From Platycnemis pennipes (taxonomy: Eukaryota > Arthropoda > Insecta > Odonata > Platycnemididae), in NCBI GenBank assembly GCA_933228895.1, contig OW121848.1:87997470-88061469 (forward strand): a DNA stretch of 64,000 bases. The letters are read 5' to 3'. The notes under the pieces were generated by a model that saw only the letters and a list, made by a program, of their open reading frames with translations, did no database searches and was not told where the DNA came from. The translations under genes were made by a program, and so were the position numbers. Shown here piece after piece: positions 1 to 12,020 of the stretch (the stretch's first letter is position 1; the number at the start of each line of letters is the position of its first letter).

Positions 1-1090
1 AGAAGTTTTGTGAAAATTTAAAAGAAAATGGAACAACGTAATCAGCCATATCTTGAATCATGATATCCTGATGAAGGAAACCATCATGTTAAAAGGGAAC
101 AATATAAATGTTGTATATTATGTAACAATAATATGCAACCTGCTCATAAACTTGATGGTGAAAGAATAGTCATTTATGCATCTAATTATTGCTTTGTTCT
201 GTAGCAAGTCTATCAATATACAGTTGGTGGCTGAAAAAGACCTGTGAATTTGTGAATAGTGCTTTGATAGAAGATTTCAGTGCATTGTTCTTTAAACCAA
301 CTTCATCCTTGTTTTTAAAATTCAAAAGTGGCTAGTTATTTATATTAGGCATTTCCGTTCATGTATTAATTTAAAATTAAAATGGAGATTTTGAACGTTT
401 TACTTGTATTTCCCTGTAATTATAGCAGGATTTTCTAAACTTCCTTTTAATTGAACTGTAATTAAAATTATATGTACTTTAATTACAGGGTATATTGAGA
501 AGTTAATCACAGGTATTGATGCATCAAGCCATGGCTTAGGTGTATTTTGTGTGAATCAAGTACTATAATTAGACTTTATTGGAATTGGCTTTATAGCAAA
601 TATACGTGAGCAATGCATGTGGATCCTAAATATCGAATGTTGTTATGTGAAGAGTTAATTGCTTTCCGACTATATCCTTGGAGTATGGTGTTTTAATTGC
701 ATTAATTTTAGAAATTTGTTTTGTGATTTGACGAACATGAAAATCATAGCTTATTATAGAAATAACTTGAGAGCTAAGGTAATTTGGGGACTGCTTGGTA
801 GCTAAAAGTTGACCTTTTTTTGGGAAGGGCTGGATGAAAGAGAGGAAAAAGACGTCAGCGTTGAAGGCGTCAGTATATAATTATTACCATTTATAAAATG
901 CAATGAACAATATTGTACAACAAAGGCGATAATATATAAAATAAAAAATAGTTAAAATAGCTCTGCTAATCATCGTTCAACTGTTTGATTGAAGGGCGGA
1001 GTAAATATTGAATTTGAAATGTCCTCTCCCCTCTCCGGCTGTGCTTCCCAAAAAAGGACCAGAATTTCTCTGAAATTAATGTCTAGGTGG
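1..1090. other. AT-rich non-coding stretch
   Basis: No open frame with protein-like content and no recognisable repeat. The only structure I see is a perfect 11-bp inverted repeat, CCCTGTAATTA at 412-422 and its complement at 480-490, separated by 57 bases. This could be a small foldback element or chance in AT-rich DNA. Confidence 0.6.
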
Positions 1091-1103
1091 GAACCGGAGT
1101 TTT
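1091..1103. repeat. Left target-site duplication of LINE insertion
   Basis: GAACCGGAGTTTT here is repeated exactly at 2118-2130. The two copies bracket the minus-strand LINE fragment. An A-rich LINE 3' tail (T-rich on the plus strand) starts directly after this copy. Confidence 0.85.
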
Positions 1104-2117
1104 TTCTTCTCCTTTCTCAAATCCCCTTATGCTCTTAGGCGTCGGGGTCCTTCAGCCACTCTCTAAATTCCCTCATGTTCTGAGCGAGTCGCTTCACTTC
1201 ATTTATACTCTTCCCACTCCGGGCTCCCAGTCTATCCACATAATCTTCCCACTCCAGCCTTTGTCGTCCTTTTCCTCGTCTTTCTTCTGGTCTTGCCTCC
1301 ATTACCTCTCTTGGCTTCCTTTCCTCCTTCATCCTAACCACATGCCCATATCATCCTAGGGTTGTTCTTTCCATCACTTCAATGATTGAGTCTTGCTGGA
1401 ATTGGGCTCCGATTGTAGTATTTCTTACTCGATCTCTTCTAGTGCGTCCTGCTGCACGTCTGAGGTATCGCATCTCGCAGCTTTGAAATCTACTCCTGTG
1501 TTTATCTAGTAGGGTTAGGCCGTCCGTTCCATACAGCAATACTGGCTGGAAAATAGTTTTGTACACCCTCATCTTTGCTTTCTCCGATATCTCTCTCTTG
1601 CCTACAATTGATCTGCTAAGCTGATAGTATAGGTACCTGATTTTCTTTACGGATTTTGTGGCTCACTTCAGAGTCTGGTCTTCCATCACAAGTAATTTGT
1701 GTCCCCAGGTTTTCAGACTTGTCAACCTGTTCTAATTCTTTCCCCACCCAGGTTATGTTCTGCCTTTCTTGTACCTCATTTTTTGACACGGCCATGACCT
1801 TGCTTTTCCCCTCATTCATTTTCATTCCATATTCTCTGATGACATTTGCCCATTCTTCCACTGCTATTTGCAATTCTCTCTTGTTCTTAGCAATCAGTAC
1901 AATGTCATCTGCGTATACTAATGACTGGACGTAGACTGGCCGTAACCTATAGTTTCCCACCTTGCACCTTGCTGTTTTTCTTTTGTATTGTTTGTGTATC
2001 TGGTCAATCAAAATGATGAATAATAGCGGGCTAAGGCTGTCTCCCTGTTTGACTCCTTTCCTCATATCAAACTCTGTTGATGTTTTCCCTGCTATCCTCA
2101 CTGCTCCTTTCACATTA
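1104..2117 (-). mobile_element. 5'-truncated non-LTR retrotransposon (LINE)
   Basis: This is a dead LINE copy on the minus strand that retains the second half of the reverse-transcriptase protein. The reading frame enters at about 2113, carries the conserved palm motifs, shifts frame between 1616 and 1572, meets one in-frame stop at 1351-1353 and ends at about 1135. The C-terminal part has the LYG motif and the ERR and KGRQR-type basic stretch usual for this LINE class. The 3' end is A-rich (gaagaaaaaa on the minus strand). A perfect 13-bp duplication flanks it, so the copy was truncated at its 5' end during target-primed integration. Class is from motif recognition; the exact clade is not assigned. 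Confidence 0.9.
1616..2113 (-). pseudogene. Reverse transcriptase palm-domain fragment of LINE
   Basis: About 165 codons are open. Near the start is a KGVKQGDSLSPLLF-type motif, and about residue 67 is YADDIVLIA, the catalytic YxDD box, encoded near 1904-1915. Both are hallmarks of non-LTR retrotransposon reverse transcriptase. The N-terminal endonuclease and the finger domain are absent because the insertion is 5' truncated. The frame breaks downstream, so it cannot make a full protein. The frame appears to open with GTG, which is not a genuine start. Confidence 0.92.
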
Positions 2118-2130
2118 GAACCGGAGTTTT
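2118..2130. repeat. Right target-site duplication of LINE insertion
   Basis: Exact 13-base copy of 1091-1103, directly upstream of the truncated 5' end of the minus-strand LINE. Confidence 0.85.
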
Positions 2131-2207
2131 ATTAATGAAAATAGGCAGAAAGTGCTGCAAATTCAAAAGTTTCATACCAACCGTGCGATGTCTCACCTGA
2201 GCTAATT

Positions 2208-2300
2208 CTAAGCACCACTCCCGTGATTGGAACTCGGGTCCTCAGGACGGGGAGGTAGCAGTCCTAGATAGTTGTAGTAGAGCAAAGATTTAGTCACCTC
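2208..2300 (-). repeat. tRNA-related SINE-like fragment
   Basis: On the minus strand a degenerate B box (GAGTTCCAATC) follows a region resembling a tRNA body. Only this head part is recognisable. No target-site duplication was found. The stretch 2301-2960 beyond it holds no gene that I can support. Confidence 0.4.
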
Positions 2301-2969
2301 GTGGACGCGAGGCTCATTGAACATGAATTCCTGGTTCATGTACTGTACAGAAGATACGCAGATAGAGGCTGACGAACCAATCTTCTCGGACCACCCTAAA
2401 CACCAGAGCCAGTCTTTGTACCATTTCCTATTCACTCCACGGATTCATGGCATCTGGCATTTGTTGTGCCAGTTTAAATATTGAAGCGGAATGAACCGTT
2501 AATAGATGTTCTTATGGGCAGTAAATTCTTCCCACTTGAAAGGTCACCAGGGTAATTTGTCGCTACCCTCATCTCGTCGCCCAAAGCTTTTCATAATGGA
2601 GCGAACTTGTGGGAATGTATGTGAAATCAATTTCCCGCGACACATATTCTTTTTTCAATGTCGTAACAAGTGTTTGAATACGGGAAATAACGCATATATC
2701 CATTGTCGTTTAATGACTTCCCGTTGCTTCGGGGGCTTTGGCCTTATCGCCCCGTGAAATTACACTGGCCAGAGAACATATGGTCGCTGCATTCGACTCG
2801 TGCTCCGTAAAGGGACTTTCGCGTAACGATCGGGCTAAAGAGCGAAAATATATTTTGTGCGATGCTCAACTTAGAATTTTTTTGTCTGGTAATGACCTTC
2901 ATCCAGAAGTTTGGGAGACGGCGATCGGAGCATGTTGTAGATGACTGTTTTTTTTATTAACGTCATTAT

Positions 2970-3135
2970 CACGAAGGAACCCAGTGGGTTGAGCGTTGGA
3001 GTGCTGACTGTTAGACCTGGGTTCGATTCCAAGAAAGGTCGTCGATCGCGCCCTGTAGAGCCCAAGCTTCGAGATTTCATGGGTGCTCGATGTTACTGGG
3101 AAACCGTACGTGGCACTTAGAGATAGTAACTGACC
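2970..3135 (+). repeat. tRNA-derived SINE-like element
   Basis: A tRNA-like head with an A-box-like GTGGGTTGAGCG is followed about 35 bases later by a good B box, GGTTCGATTCC (3011-3021). A non-tRNA body follows. This is the layout of a pol III-transcribed SINE, not of a functional tRNA, because the acceptor stem does not pair. Confidence 0.6.
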
Positions 3136-3399
3136 TCACTATCCTGATGCATTTCCCACATGATTTTAGGTTTAGTATTTTGGAGAGAACGGCCCTCTTT
3201 AACCAGGCTTAGAGTTGAACACAGTTTTTGTTCTTTGTAATAACAGTGTTACATGGAATGGAAAGACAATTGGGGAAGTAGCGAAGAACGTAGTCCCGCG
3301 ATTGGGAAGTATTTTCCCTTCCCGCTAAACGCCTGTTGGTCCCTATTCTCCATTTCTTTCCCAAACCTCCATATCGTCCCCGTCTCGCCAGTTGCTCTG

Positions 3400-3975
3400 T
3401 ATTCCTACCCCGAGTCTTTTCATCCCCCACCACGTACGCACACTCACCCTGGCTCCCTCCCTCCCGTTCATCCCCCGCGCGGCGAGGGCAAGCGGTACCC
3501 ACGTGGGTATTAGACGCAAATGATGACGATATTCGAGGACCGCACTTCCCCCCCTTCTACCACCCCTAACCCCTCCTTCCCATCCGTCCCTCTCTCCCAC
3601 CATGCCACCCGCAACCCTCTCACCCTCGGCACCCACTTTGTTCCGCCCCGTTTGTCCCCATAAATTCACACGGCGACGTCCCACAAACTCTCTCCTCCCT
3701 TCCCCACACGTGCCGAGGGCTCCTTCTCTCCGCACTCCTTAACCTCCCTCCCTCCCTTCCAGCCTCCTTGGTAACTTCTCCCTTTCTCTCAATCGTCCTC
3801 GCCCCCTTCTTCCCCCGGTCCACCTCTTCCGCGCGCTCCCTCTCCTTCTGTCGACTAATGCCCGGACATCGTATTCTTCAATCCTCCCATCGCCCTTCCC
3901 ATCTATCGTCCTTTCCCTTCCCGTCCTCCCTTTTTCTTACTCCCCCAACTCTCTACCGAGGCTCCTAAGGATTTT
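3400..3975. other. Pyrimidine-rich GC island
   Basis: The plus strand is dominated by C and T for nearly 600 bases, with little A outside short breaks. Several frames on both strands stay open only because stop codons are rare in such sequence. Their translations are Ser/Pro-rich or Arg/Gly/Glu-rich low complexity. I see no gene here; it may be a regulatory or structural island. Confidence 0.6.
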
Positions 3976-6900
3976 TTCTTCTTCTGTCTCCAACTTTGTC
4001 CACCTTTCCCGATGTCACAATTTACTCGGCACTCAGAACCTCCCCCGGTGGTGGCACTACCTCTCTCTTTCTTAACCCCTATCTTTCACTACATGGGCGG
4101 GGGCTTGGGCCAATGCTTCTTTTATTCGCCCTTCTCCACGTCTGCGCTCGTTACGTTTCAGTGATACTTCAAGTCAAAGAAATGCCATTGGGGCGATGGT
4201 GAAACTGACATTAAGGAACTCAGAGTTTCGCATATGTCGACTGATGTAGCGTCGATTCCAAGTAATAGAGAAATTTTCTGGGCGAGTTAGTTTTTCTCTC
4301 CAAGATGAGGTAATAATGTAAGTGTTTGAACCCCCGAAGATATGTATAGATACTAGTTAATTTTCATAAATTTAACAAGTTTGGTTAGTTCGGTAAAATG
4401 CTAAGCTGGCTAACTTTTAGCCTCTAGGTTTGGAAGTGTAAGGACTTACACGTAAAATACATTTGTTGCTAAGTACGCGAATTTTTTGAAAGGAGCGTGC
4501 ATGACGCAATTTGATATCCTTTCTAAATGCACGGGGATGATAGTAAAATACAGTATGGTTATTATATCGTAGGTATTAGTTATATTCATGAATACGCAAA
4601 GTGTTGGCCGGATACTACTGGAAGACATGCGTATGATGAACATCCCTCCTGGAGAGGCACAAGACGGCTGGTCATGGAAAGGAGCGAAAAGAATAGCAGA
4701 ACATGTAAATAAGCGGGATCAATTTTAGAACGAAGAATTTTATTCATAGTTTAATATCGCCTTCATAGGGTTGTAAGGCATCAACGCCTAGTTTTAAACT
4801 GCTATTTCGGTAGTTGTGTTATGTAGGTTATGTATTCAAAGACTTACTTTGAAGTCTAATGAAGCGAATAAATGTGCTAACTTACGATGTGCTTACTAGC
4901 GACTACACTGCAGCCAGAGGGCTAATATTAATAGGTTCTGTCTTTCTAATAGCGTTCATAAGACCAGGACTCTTTTATTACTAGTGAGATTTTTTGTAAA
5001 ATAAAAGAGTAGCACATTTCTACATTGAATATTATTAAGGATGTTAAGACTCGTATTTCAGATAAAAATCTCAGGTCTGGTACCTTCATCATCTTGGTAT
5101 CTGATGATTGCTTTGTAAGATAAAGCACTTGTCGTGACGTTTTAAATGTTCTTTATGTGGAAAAGTGCTACTGTTTTATTTGACTAGCCTTTAAATTTTT
5201 CCCGGCGTTTGTTTATTATATAGGAATAGGTTCTCTTGGATAAAATTTAATCAAATAATTACTTAAAACGTTAAAGAATCGCCTTTAACTTCCTTTATCT
5301 GCTAAAAGTTGTCCCCTTTTCAGCAAAGTAAATCCGCAATGCTATTGATTTTTTTGTTCGATCCCCATTCTCTTTGAGGTGATTAAATTCATGGCATGAT
5401 GCGGAAAATTTAAAGCCATAGGAATATCTTTATTTCTTTTCGTTTAATACTCGTACTTTGAATAATATAATGAAAACCCTTTGATTAATCAACATTTAAT
5501 CACAGGAATTTATCTATTTTAATTTTAGGCAAAGATCTTATGCCGCTCTGCTGTGGACATTTTAGGTTGCGTATGGTGCGAATGACCATGGCCGTCGACT
5601 CACTTTAAACCTAACAATACTACTACTATTTTGCCGAATTTCGGTGAAGGTAGGGTATTAAGTTGAACTAGTGGAATTAGTAGGGAGAAAAAACGTTTCT
5701 TCGTAGGATGGAGCTGATGAAAGTGATCTTGATGTAGGGTGCTAATAAAAGGCTTGTGGAGATTTTTAATATGGAACGTTCAAAGTATAGCGCCGAAACG
5801 TGAAAATTAAGAGAGAGACTGCCGGAGTTGGAGAAGGGTTAGAAGGACGAGAAAGTCGATGGTGGGAAGCGCTGGGTGGGCGTAGAGTTAGGAGCGTCGT
5901 CGGGATCCTATGGGGTATAGTTGTAGGAGGAATGCTTGATAAGCAAGGCAGGGGGAGGAAAAGAATGGGCCTTTTTGGGTAGAATGGGTAGCAATGATGA
6001 TATGCCTATGTGAAGGGCGATATTGCATAGGGCAGGTGGTGGCATTGAAAAATATAAAGCTTGGAAAGAATATACGATTAAAATCCAGCCTTACCGATAC
6101 CATTTATAATGCCGGTAGTAATTTACTATATACGAGCGGTTATTTAGAAAGCTTTTATATATTGATCTCTTCCCCGCACTTTAAAGGAATTTTGGCCCTC
6201 TGGCATTTTTTTAGCGTTTCACCAATTCAAATAGCGAAAAATAAAGCTCATGATTTCAATTCCGGAGTACGAGAACTATAGACCGAAAAGTTTATTTGAA
6301 ACAAACTTTTTTGCGAGAAAATATATTTTTATTCAAAAAGAGAAGTCATTGCCGAGCCAAGCCATTGCAAAATTGATACTGAAAAAATTGTTCGTTTTTT
6401 ATTTGATTTTCAACCACCTTCCTGCTCACTTTCAAGTTAACGATGATGTATATTGGCGTAGACGGCACAGGTCGGAGCTAGTTAAGGCGGCTATGAATTG
6501 AAAGACCTTCATAACTTAATGATGCCTGTGATTTAACGATTGATTCGACATTATTCTCCTTCCTATCGCCTTCTGCCTCCACACTTTCATCGTGCTCATA
6601 ATCGAAGTTTCCAGCTTTCTCTCACTACCCCATCGTCCTTCATCAGGACGATTTCATCCCCAACCGTGTCCAGCTCGGATCACTCACACGCCAAACGCGA
6701 AATCCGTCCACTCCAGTGAATATTTCTTCATTCCTTCATTCCCCTCGCCTTCCTACAACCGTATATGCGCTCCCCGGCTCACTTCTCCCGTAGCCAGCGT
6801 CGCTGGACCGCGCAATGATTGATGGGAAGGAGTAAATCCCTGTGCTGCCGGCGCCTCTGCAGGTGAGAGTGAGAAAGGAGGAAGGAAGAAGAGGTGACGC

Positions 6901-7190
6901 GCGCGGTGGTAGTGTTGTGGGGGAGTAGGAAGATGAATGGCTCCGCCTCTCTCAACGAAGTGGGGAGCCGGACTTGGGGGAAGTGCTTCCGCAAGAATTT
7001 TTGTGTTGTAGTCTTGGAACGGGAGCTATAAAACGGTCGGAACTCCCGACGTCCCATATCCAGGCTTCACTTGGCAAATCTCTTGAGCGGACTTTGCTTT
7101 TTGGATAATTGTTATCTCGCTCGTCGAATCTTACTTTTCCATATTTTTCGTCTGGCAAATACTCTCGGAATTTTGGGGACGACATTAAAT
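3976..7190. other. Mostly AT-rich non-coding stretch
   Basis: No supported gene. At 5800-5985 is a purine-rich patch with a short frame rich in Arg, Gly and Val that may be repeat-derived but which I cannot assign. From about 6590 to 7060 composition becomes more GC-rich. The short frames seen are compatible with chance. Confidence 0.5.
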
Positions 7191-7204
7191 GCTTCCCCGT
7201 TCGA

Positions 7205-7400
7205 ATTGGGGACCTGGTTGGTGTGGCGATTAATGTACCTTCCCGCTCAAAGGGACCGGGTTCGAGTCCCAGCGGAGAGGGATTTTTTTTGTGTTATACC
7301 GGTCCTACCAGTCCCTACTGACTCATTTGTGGAGAGTACTTGAAGTTCAGCCCCCATTTCCATCAAGTGGGATGTAGAACCGTGGATACTTTCTTTCCTT
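7205..7400 (+). repeat. tRNA-derived SINE-like element
   Basis: An A-box-like TGGTGTGGCGA near 7220 and an excellent B box GGTTCGAGTCC (7259-7269) are spaced as in a tRNA, followed by a T-rich run and an unrelated body. No tRNA cloverleaf with matching acceptor arms can be formed, so it is read as a SINE head. Confidence 0.65.
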
Positions 7401-8104
7401 TCGTTAAGAGTAGGCTAGTAACGAAACGCCAGGTCTCCCTCTGTCCTTCCTCCGTTTTCGGAAAATTCTGCCGCTGCCCAGTTACCTACCTGTCCCAAAC
7501 GCATGAAATACCTTAGCATGAGTTGCAACAGTAAAAATATATGGGTCATTCCGACAGTTCCGATAGTATTTCTGGTCAATTCGACCAGAAAATCGGCAAA
7601 AATGACCCTTAGGATGACCGATTTTCACCAAACTTGGCAAAACTTCGTAAATTGATAGGAAAATGAAAACCGCAAAGTATGCAAACGTTTACGAGAAATT
7701 GCAACACACATTTTACGGTTTATCTCCGAGAATATTAGAGCTACAGATGTGCAAAAGAGCTTATTTGAAATGTCTTGAATTGGAAAAATATAACAAGTGA
7801 TTATATTAGAAAATATAAACCATAAAGTTTATAACATTTTTAAACTTTTAAATTGATTATTGACGATGTACCAATATCCTTAATTTTGCCCTTTTTTAAA
7901 ATGTTGTATATAGATACAACCCTCATAAACAAAATAAAATAGTTTAGTAGAGGTAATATTTCATTTAAGAAAGAAAAATAATTTGAGTGCAGGCGTAACG
8001 CCTGCCAGTGGCTGCGGCGTCAGGCTCACGGTCTACCGCACGGTACTCTGGCGTCTTCAGATCCCAGCACACTGTCTCTTTCATCTTCTTCTCACAAATT
8101 TCAG
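7401..8104. other. Non-coding, repeat-like segment
   Basis: No gene. At 7576-7600 TCTGGTC and GACCAGA form an inverted repeat in a stretch of unusual, repetitive wording (GGTCATTCCGACAG, ATGACCGATTTTCACC) that looks like a transposable-element end, though I cannot name it. At 7989-8005 is a perfect 8-bp palindrome, GCAGGCGT-A-ACGCCTGC. Confidence 0.45.
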
Positions 8105-8258
8105 CCGTATACTCACTCTTAAATCCCCTTTGCCCGTGCCATTAGCCAGCCATTTTCTTCCCGTAGATGTGACCACCGCGGTAAAATACATGAGGGCGGC
8201 ACATCCGATTTCTGAGGAACTCATGAATAAGACTAAAGAGCCTAAAAGTATAGTGTCG
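8105..8258 (+). CDS. Candidate internal coding exon, unknown protein
   Basis: A long polypyrimidine tract ending CACAAATTTCAG immediately precedes this segment, and a consensus donor, TCG|GTAAGT, ends it. Inside, 51 codons are open after one carried-over base. The translation is varied and not low complexity, with stretches such as VTTAVKYMRAAHP and EELMNKTKEPKS. The donor leaves phase 0. The frame also runs upstream past the acceptor, but that part has no ATG start and lies in the polypyrimidine tract. I do not recognise the protein. Splice signals and phase agreement with 8935-9021 are the support; no homology could be tested. Confidence 0.45.
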
Positions 8259-8934
8259 GTAAGTTATTCTGGAAACCTAGTTTGTGTGTGATACCCAAAG
8301 AATGAGTTCTTTCTCTAGAGTTTATTTAACTATGCAGCGTGGATTTTTTTCCAATAGCCGGTGTAGGTTGGCATTTGGCTGAATTAGAGTTTGAGTAAGT
8401 GCGCATTTCTGTTTCAATCATAAAATAATGGGGAATTTGTTCATTTAATGAATGACAGAATCCAAATATGCTGAGAAATTCACGCTAATAGCGGCCGATT
8501 GGGGACTGCTCTCTGCAATTTATGCCGGGTGAATAGGTCATTTGAACCCGACAATAATAATAAACCCAATCAAACCTGATATGTATTTGACGTTCAATGC
8601 CGTACATAACAGCCCGTTAGACCACCCGTATTCTATGAATCAAATCTGCGGCTCCGGTACCTTTCATTGTCTGCCGATGAGCCAAAGGCAAGGCTAAGTT
8701 GCTATAATGCCAGCTTTCCTAATTCTAAAATTGTTCAGGTCTGTTTTTTATTTGATGTCACTTGCTGAAAAATAATCATGTGCATTGTAGTTTCCATATC
8801 CGGTAGTTATACTCACAAAACTTTGTCGTTGCCCAATTAATGAAGGTGAAAATTAGTCATATTAAGTTTGGGAGGTTTTTACTACACTAAATCATTATTA
8901 ATTCAGTATTTTTACTAAGATATTCTCTTCTTAG

Positions 8935-9021
8935 ATTTCAGTTCCACCGATTTTGCTTGACTTGGATTTGAAACCTGCAAATGACGTGTGTGGAGACCTG
9001 ATGGAATTTCCTCATCAAATG
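8935..9021 (+). CDS. Candidate second coding exon, unknown protein
   Basis: The acceptor TTCTCTTCTTAG lies directly before it, and the donor ATG|GTTTGT, weaker than consensus, lies after it. The 87 bases are exactly 29 codons, open in phase 0, matching the phase-0 donor of 8105-8258. The joined reading continues as ...KSIVS then ISVPPILLDLDLK and ends ...LMEFPHQM. The intron between is 676 bases. A competing acceptor seven bases downstream (TTTCAG) would break the frame. Function is unknown. Confidence 0.45.
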
Positions 9022-9356
9022 GTTTGTTTCTTTTTTCTCTATTCTCAATAACCTGTGGTTAAAGGATTGAGCAATTGATCATTGATTGCTCCCATAGTTT
9101 TTCAAACCGCATGATCTTTTGTCAAAAATAAAAAAATGAATTGTAGCATTTCCATGTCCTGCGTCAATAGCGAGCTTTTCTTCTTTGATATTATGTATTT
9201 ATTGAACGGGAAGCTACCGAGCTCATCTTTGCGCTTCAAAATGGCATCCAAACTTTGTCTTTGCGTAGCCTACGTGGCCCATATTCACGTGGACATGCAT
9301 CCTTGGAATTCTTTATGATGTAGTTCGAATTAGAGTATTGTTTGAAAAAAAGGCTG

Positions 9357-9368
9357 ATAAATGACAGT
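9357..9368. repeat. Left target-site duplication
   Basis: ATAAATGACAGT, repeated exactly at 9635-9646, brackets the LINE fragment between them. Confidence 0.8.
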
Positions 9369-9634
9369 CATCATCATCATCATCTGTCAACAATCCTCTT
9401 CATATTGACGTAGCGCCTCTCTTTTACATCCTTCACAACTTGCTCCATATATCTCATACGAGCCCTCCTTTTCCATTCTTCCCGTTCACTTTTCCCTCGA
9501 CCATAGTCTTCATCAAGCCATCGTGTCTTAAGATGTGGTCTAATAAGTTGTCCCGTCTTCTTTTTAAAGTTTTCAGTAGACATCTCTCCCATTCTTCTTA
9601 AGACTTCATCGTTTGTCACTCGATTGATACAATC
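9369..9634 (-). mobile_element. Severely 5'-truncated LINE 3' end
   Basis: The minus strand encodes the C-terminal end of a LINE protein (EVLRRMGE and RMRYMEQVVKDVKE). It ends in a tail of GAT repeats, seen as TCATCATCATCATC on the plus strand. The protein is frameshifted relative to the copies at 15.1 and 31.8 kb. Exact 12-bp duplications on both sides define the insertion borders. Confidence 0.88.
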
Positions 9635-9646
9635 ATAAATGACAGT
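9635..9646. repeat. Right target-site duplication
   Basis: Exact copy of 9357-9368. Confidence 0.8.
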
Positions 9647-12020
9647 ATGAGATTTAATAATTATTGCTCATTACATGTGTAAGGGACAATCATTTTTAGG
9701 AAAAAAGTACGAAGGATTGCATTTAGCTACATCAGTCGATATCTCTGCGAGCTACGTGGATGGTGTGTGGCAGGGAATAAGTAATCACCGAGCACTCAGT
9801 GCGTACATGCGCTAATTGTTACAGTGCTACACTAATAGTATACGCTTTAGGTGTGTTATGGCTGGTCCGACCCGCACCCAAGCGTCCCTCCTTCGAGGTT
9901 GCTAGGCGCGGCGACACGCCAACAAAAATGGGTTCTTGCCCTTAGCGTCGGACTGGTCAGAATAAGTACACCATACTGAGTTTCTCGGATTTTATATTAT
10001 ACAAATAGAAATGTGATACAAAGCAGTGGGGGAGTGTGCAATGGAACTTTACACGGGAATAACCGAGAGAGGGGGGGAATGTGGGAACGAAGCTAAGATC
10101 TTACCAAGGAAGCAAGAACGGCTTCCTATGACGGATTCCTGTCGACCGACCCGACATTCGGGAATGAACTCCCGAAACGATCTCCTGCGCCGCACTCCTG
10201 AGTGCTGGCTGTATTACAGTATATATAGGGCCGAACGAAGGTGAAACTTTCCGTCTCTCGGGACGCAAATAGGTATTTGTCTCCCGGACACTCAAGATCC
10301 GTAAAAGGTGAAAATCCCAATGAGGGCATGGGAGTATGGGAAAGGAATAACATTTTAGGCTTATTTTGATCACTCTCTCTATCTCGGAATTCCGGCGACA
10401 ACAGGCGACCCTACACATAGGGTTATATTTCGCCATCGAGCCTAACATTTTAATCCGAAGACAAGTAAAACATTTACGCCTGGGCAGGGCCTCGATCATG
10501 GATCTTCGTAAGGCGGCCGCTAGCGTTATCGTTATTTTTTTGATTTAATTTACGTCAGAGAGAATCTCCATTCTTCATTTTTCGCACAGCTTTTCAAATT
10601 GTTTATCACAATCATTGGAGCGAATTTTATAGACAGTTATTGTTAACACTGATCTAATTTAGGAGTAAGCGTTATCGATACAGATTGCGATAACGCGAAA
10701 GATGTATCCGTGATTCCACACCGTTACCGTGGTCGACCTCTCTTAGAGATCGCCATTTATTGCATATTTCAAGCAACTAACTATGGTAACCGGCGATAAC
10801 TACGTAATGGATCTTTACTTGTTTCGGCCATGAAAACATTTACCCGCAGAAATTTGCATTGTATTTGACTTAAGTGAATTATTTTGAACGAGAAATTTAT
10901 TTTCTGCCTCAAAAGGTTTCGTCGTCCTCTACTAAATTCATTATTTTGTTGTGTTGTGAAAATGTTTGAAACTGAGCCTTCGTTACTTCCTGGAGTTCTG
11001 TGGTGTAAATGTGCGCAAGTTTTCGAGGAAATTAGTTTTTTTAGGATCACGACAAGCACTAAAAAGTGTTAAATTATCCGGTGAAACCGACGTTCGTGGT
11101 GCTGATCGTCCGTTTGGGTAGGGCGGTGTCCGCGTCGTTGTAGCGTCGTATAATCTCCTGCATCCCCCTTTAATTGGGCGAGGCTTTCTGGGGGTGGATG
11201 GTTTGTTATTGCATCTCCCTCATCCCCCGTGGGGATCTGATTGCCCATGTTTATCTTAATAATCTCGTTATCATCGGCTAGCACTCGTGATTATAGCAAA
11301 GCTGTTACAAAGTGGGTTATAAGCTCCGGTGAAACTAAACAAGCAAGCGGAAATTTCGCCTTTTATGTCTCATTATTGGAAAAGCCGTTGGAGGGAGGGA
11401 AGGCGATGGCCCGGCTGGGGTGAGGGAGGACTGCAGGGAAGTTGGTGATGTATCTCGACCCAGAACTGGGTTTATTCCTCCTTGGAAGCGATCGGGGAGT
11501 GATTATGATATCGGAGAATGGATGGATATCTAAACCGAATGCGGGAGGAAGCGGGGGAGATGATGAGACTGTGAGATCAGGATGCATTGCTCGCTGTGAG
11601 CGGACTTTCGTCGGGATAATGTGGTGGAGTTATGGATGTGCTCGCAGTTTTGAGTTCAAGCGCTGCGGTCAGTTAAATGGTGGAGTTCGCGTGCGTATTT
11701 CAAAACTACTGGGAGATTCCTCAGTCAAGGTGTGCAAATGAGGGTAATAATCGCAGCGAAGCTGATGGCGTTTTGTTCTTCGGGGGAGATGTCTCTCGAA
11801 TCGGAAGGGAAAGTTTAGATTAGATTTTGTACCGTCAGTCGGTATCCAAGAATATATTGGTAGTTTATAAAATTTATAAATGGAATGTCTTAATAGAAAA
11901 CAGGGAAGATGGCGATACATTCTGCTTTCAATTATCAAATATACGTATTTCGGGGTCGTGAATGTTCTGAAGTGAACTAAATTTTCCTATTGTAATGATT
12001 TTTATGAAATATTTTTATTG
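9647..12020. other. Non-coding stretch with one TATA-like site
   Basis: No supported gene. TATATATAG at 10220-10228 resembles a TATA box and is preceded by the inverted repeat TTCGGGA/TCCCGAA (10157-10163 and 10170-10176). The short open frames around it look random. GC content is raised around 10050-10350 and 11080-11720 without a protein-like signal. Confidence 0.45.

Noticed and set aside
7205..7280. Possible tRNA gene
   Set aside because: Good A and B boxes, but the acceptor arms do not pair; a SINE head fits better.
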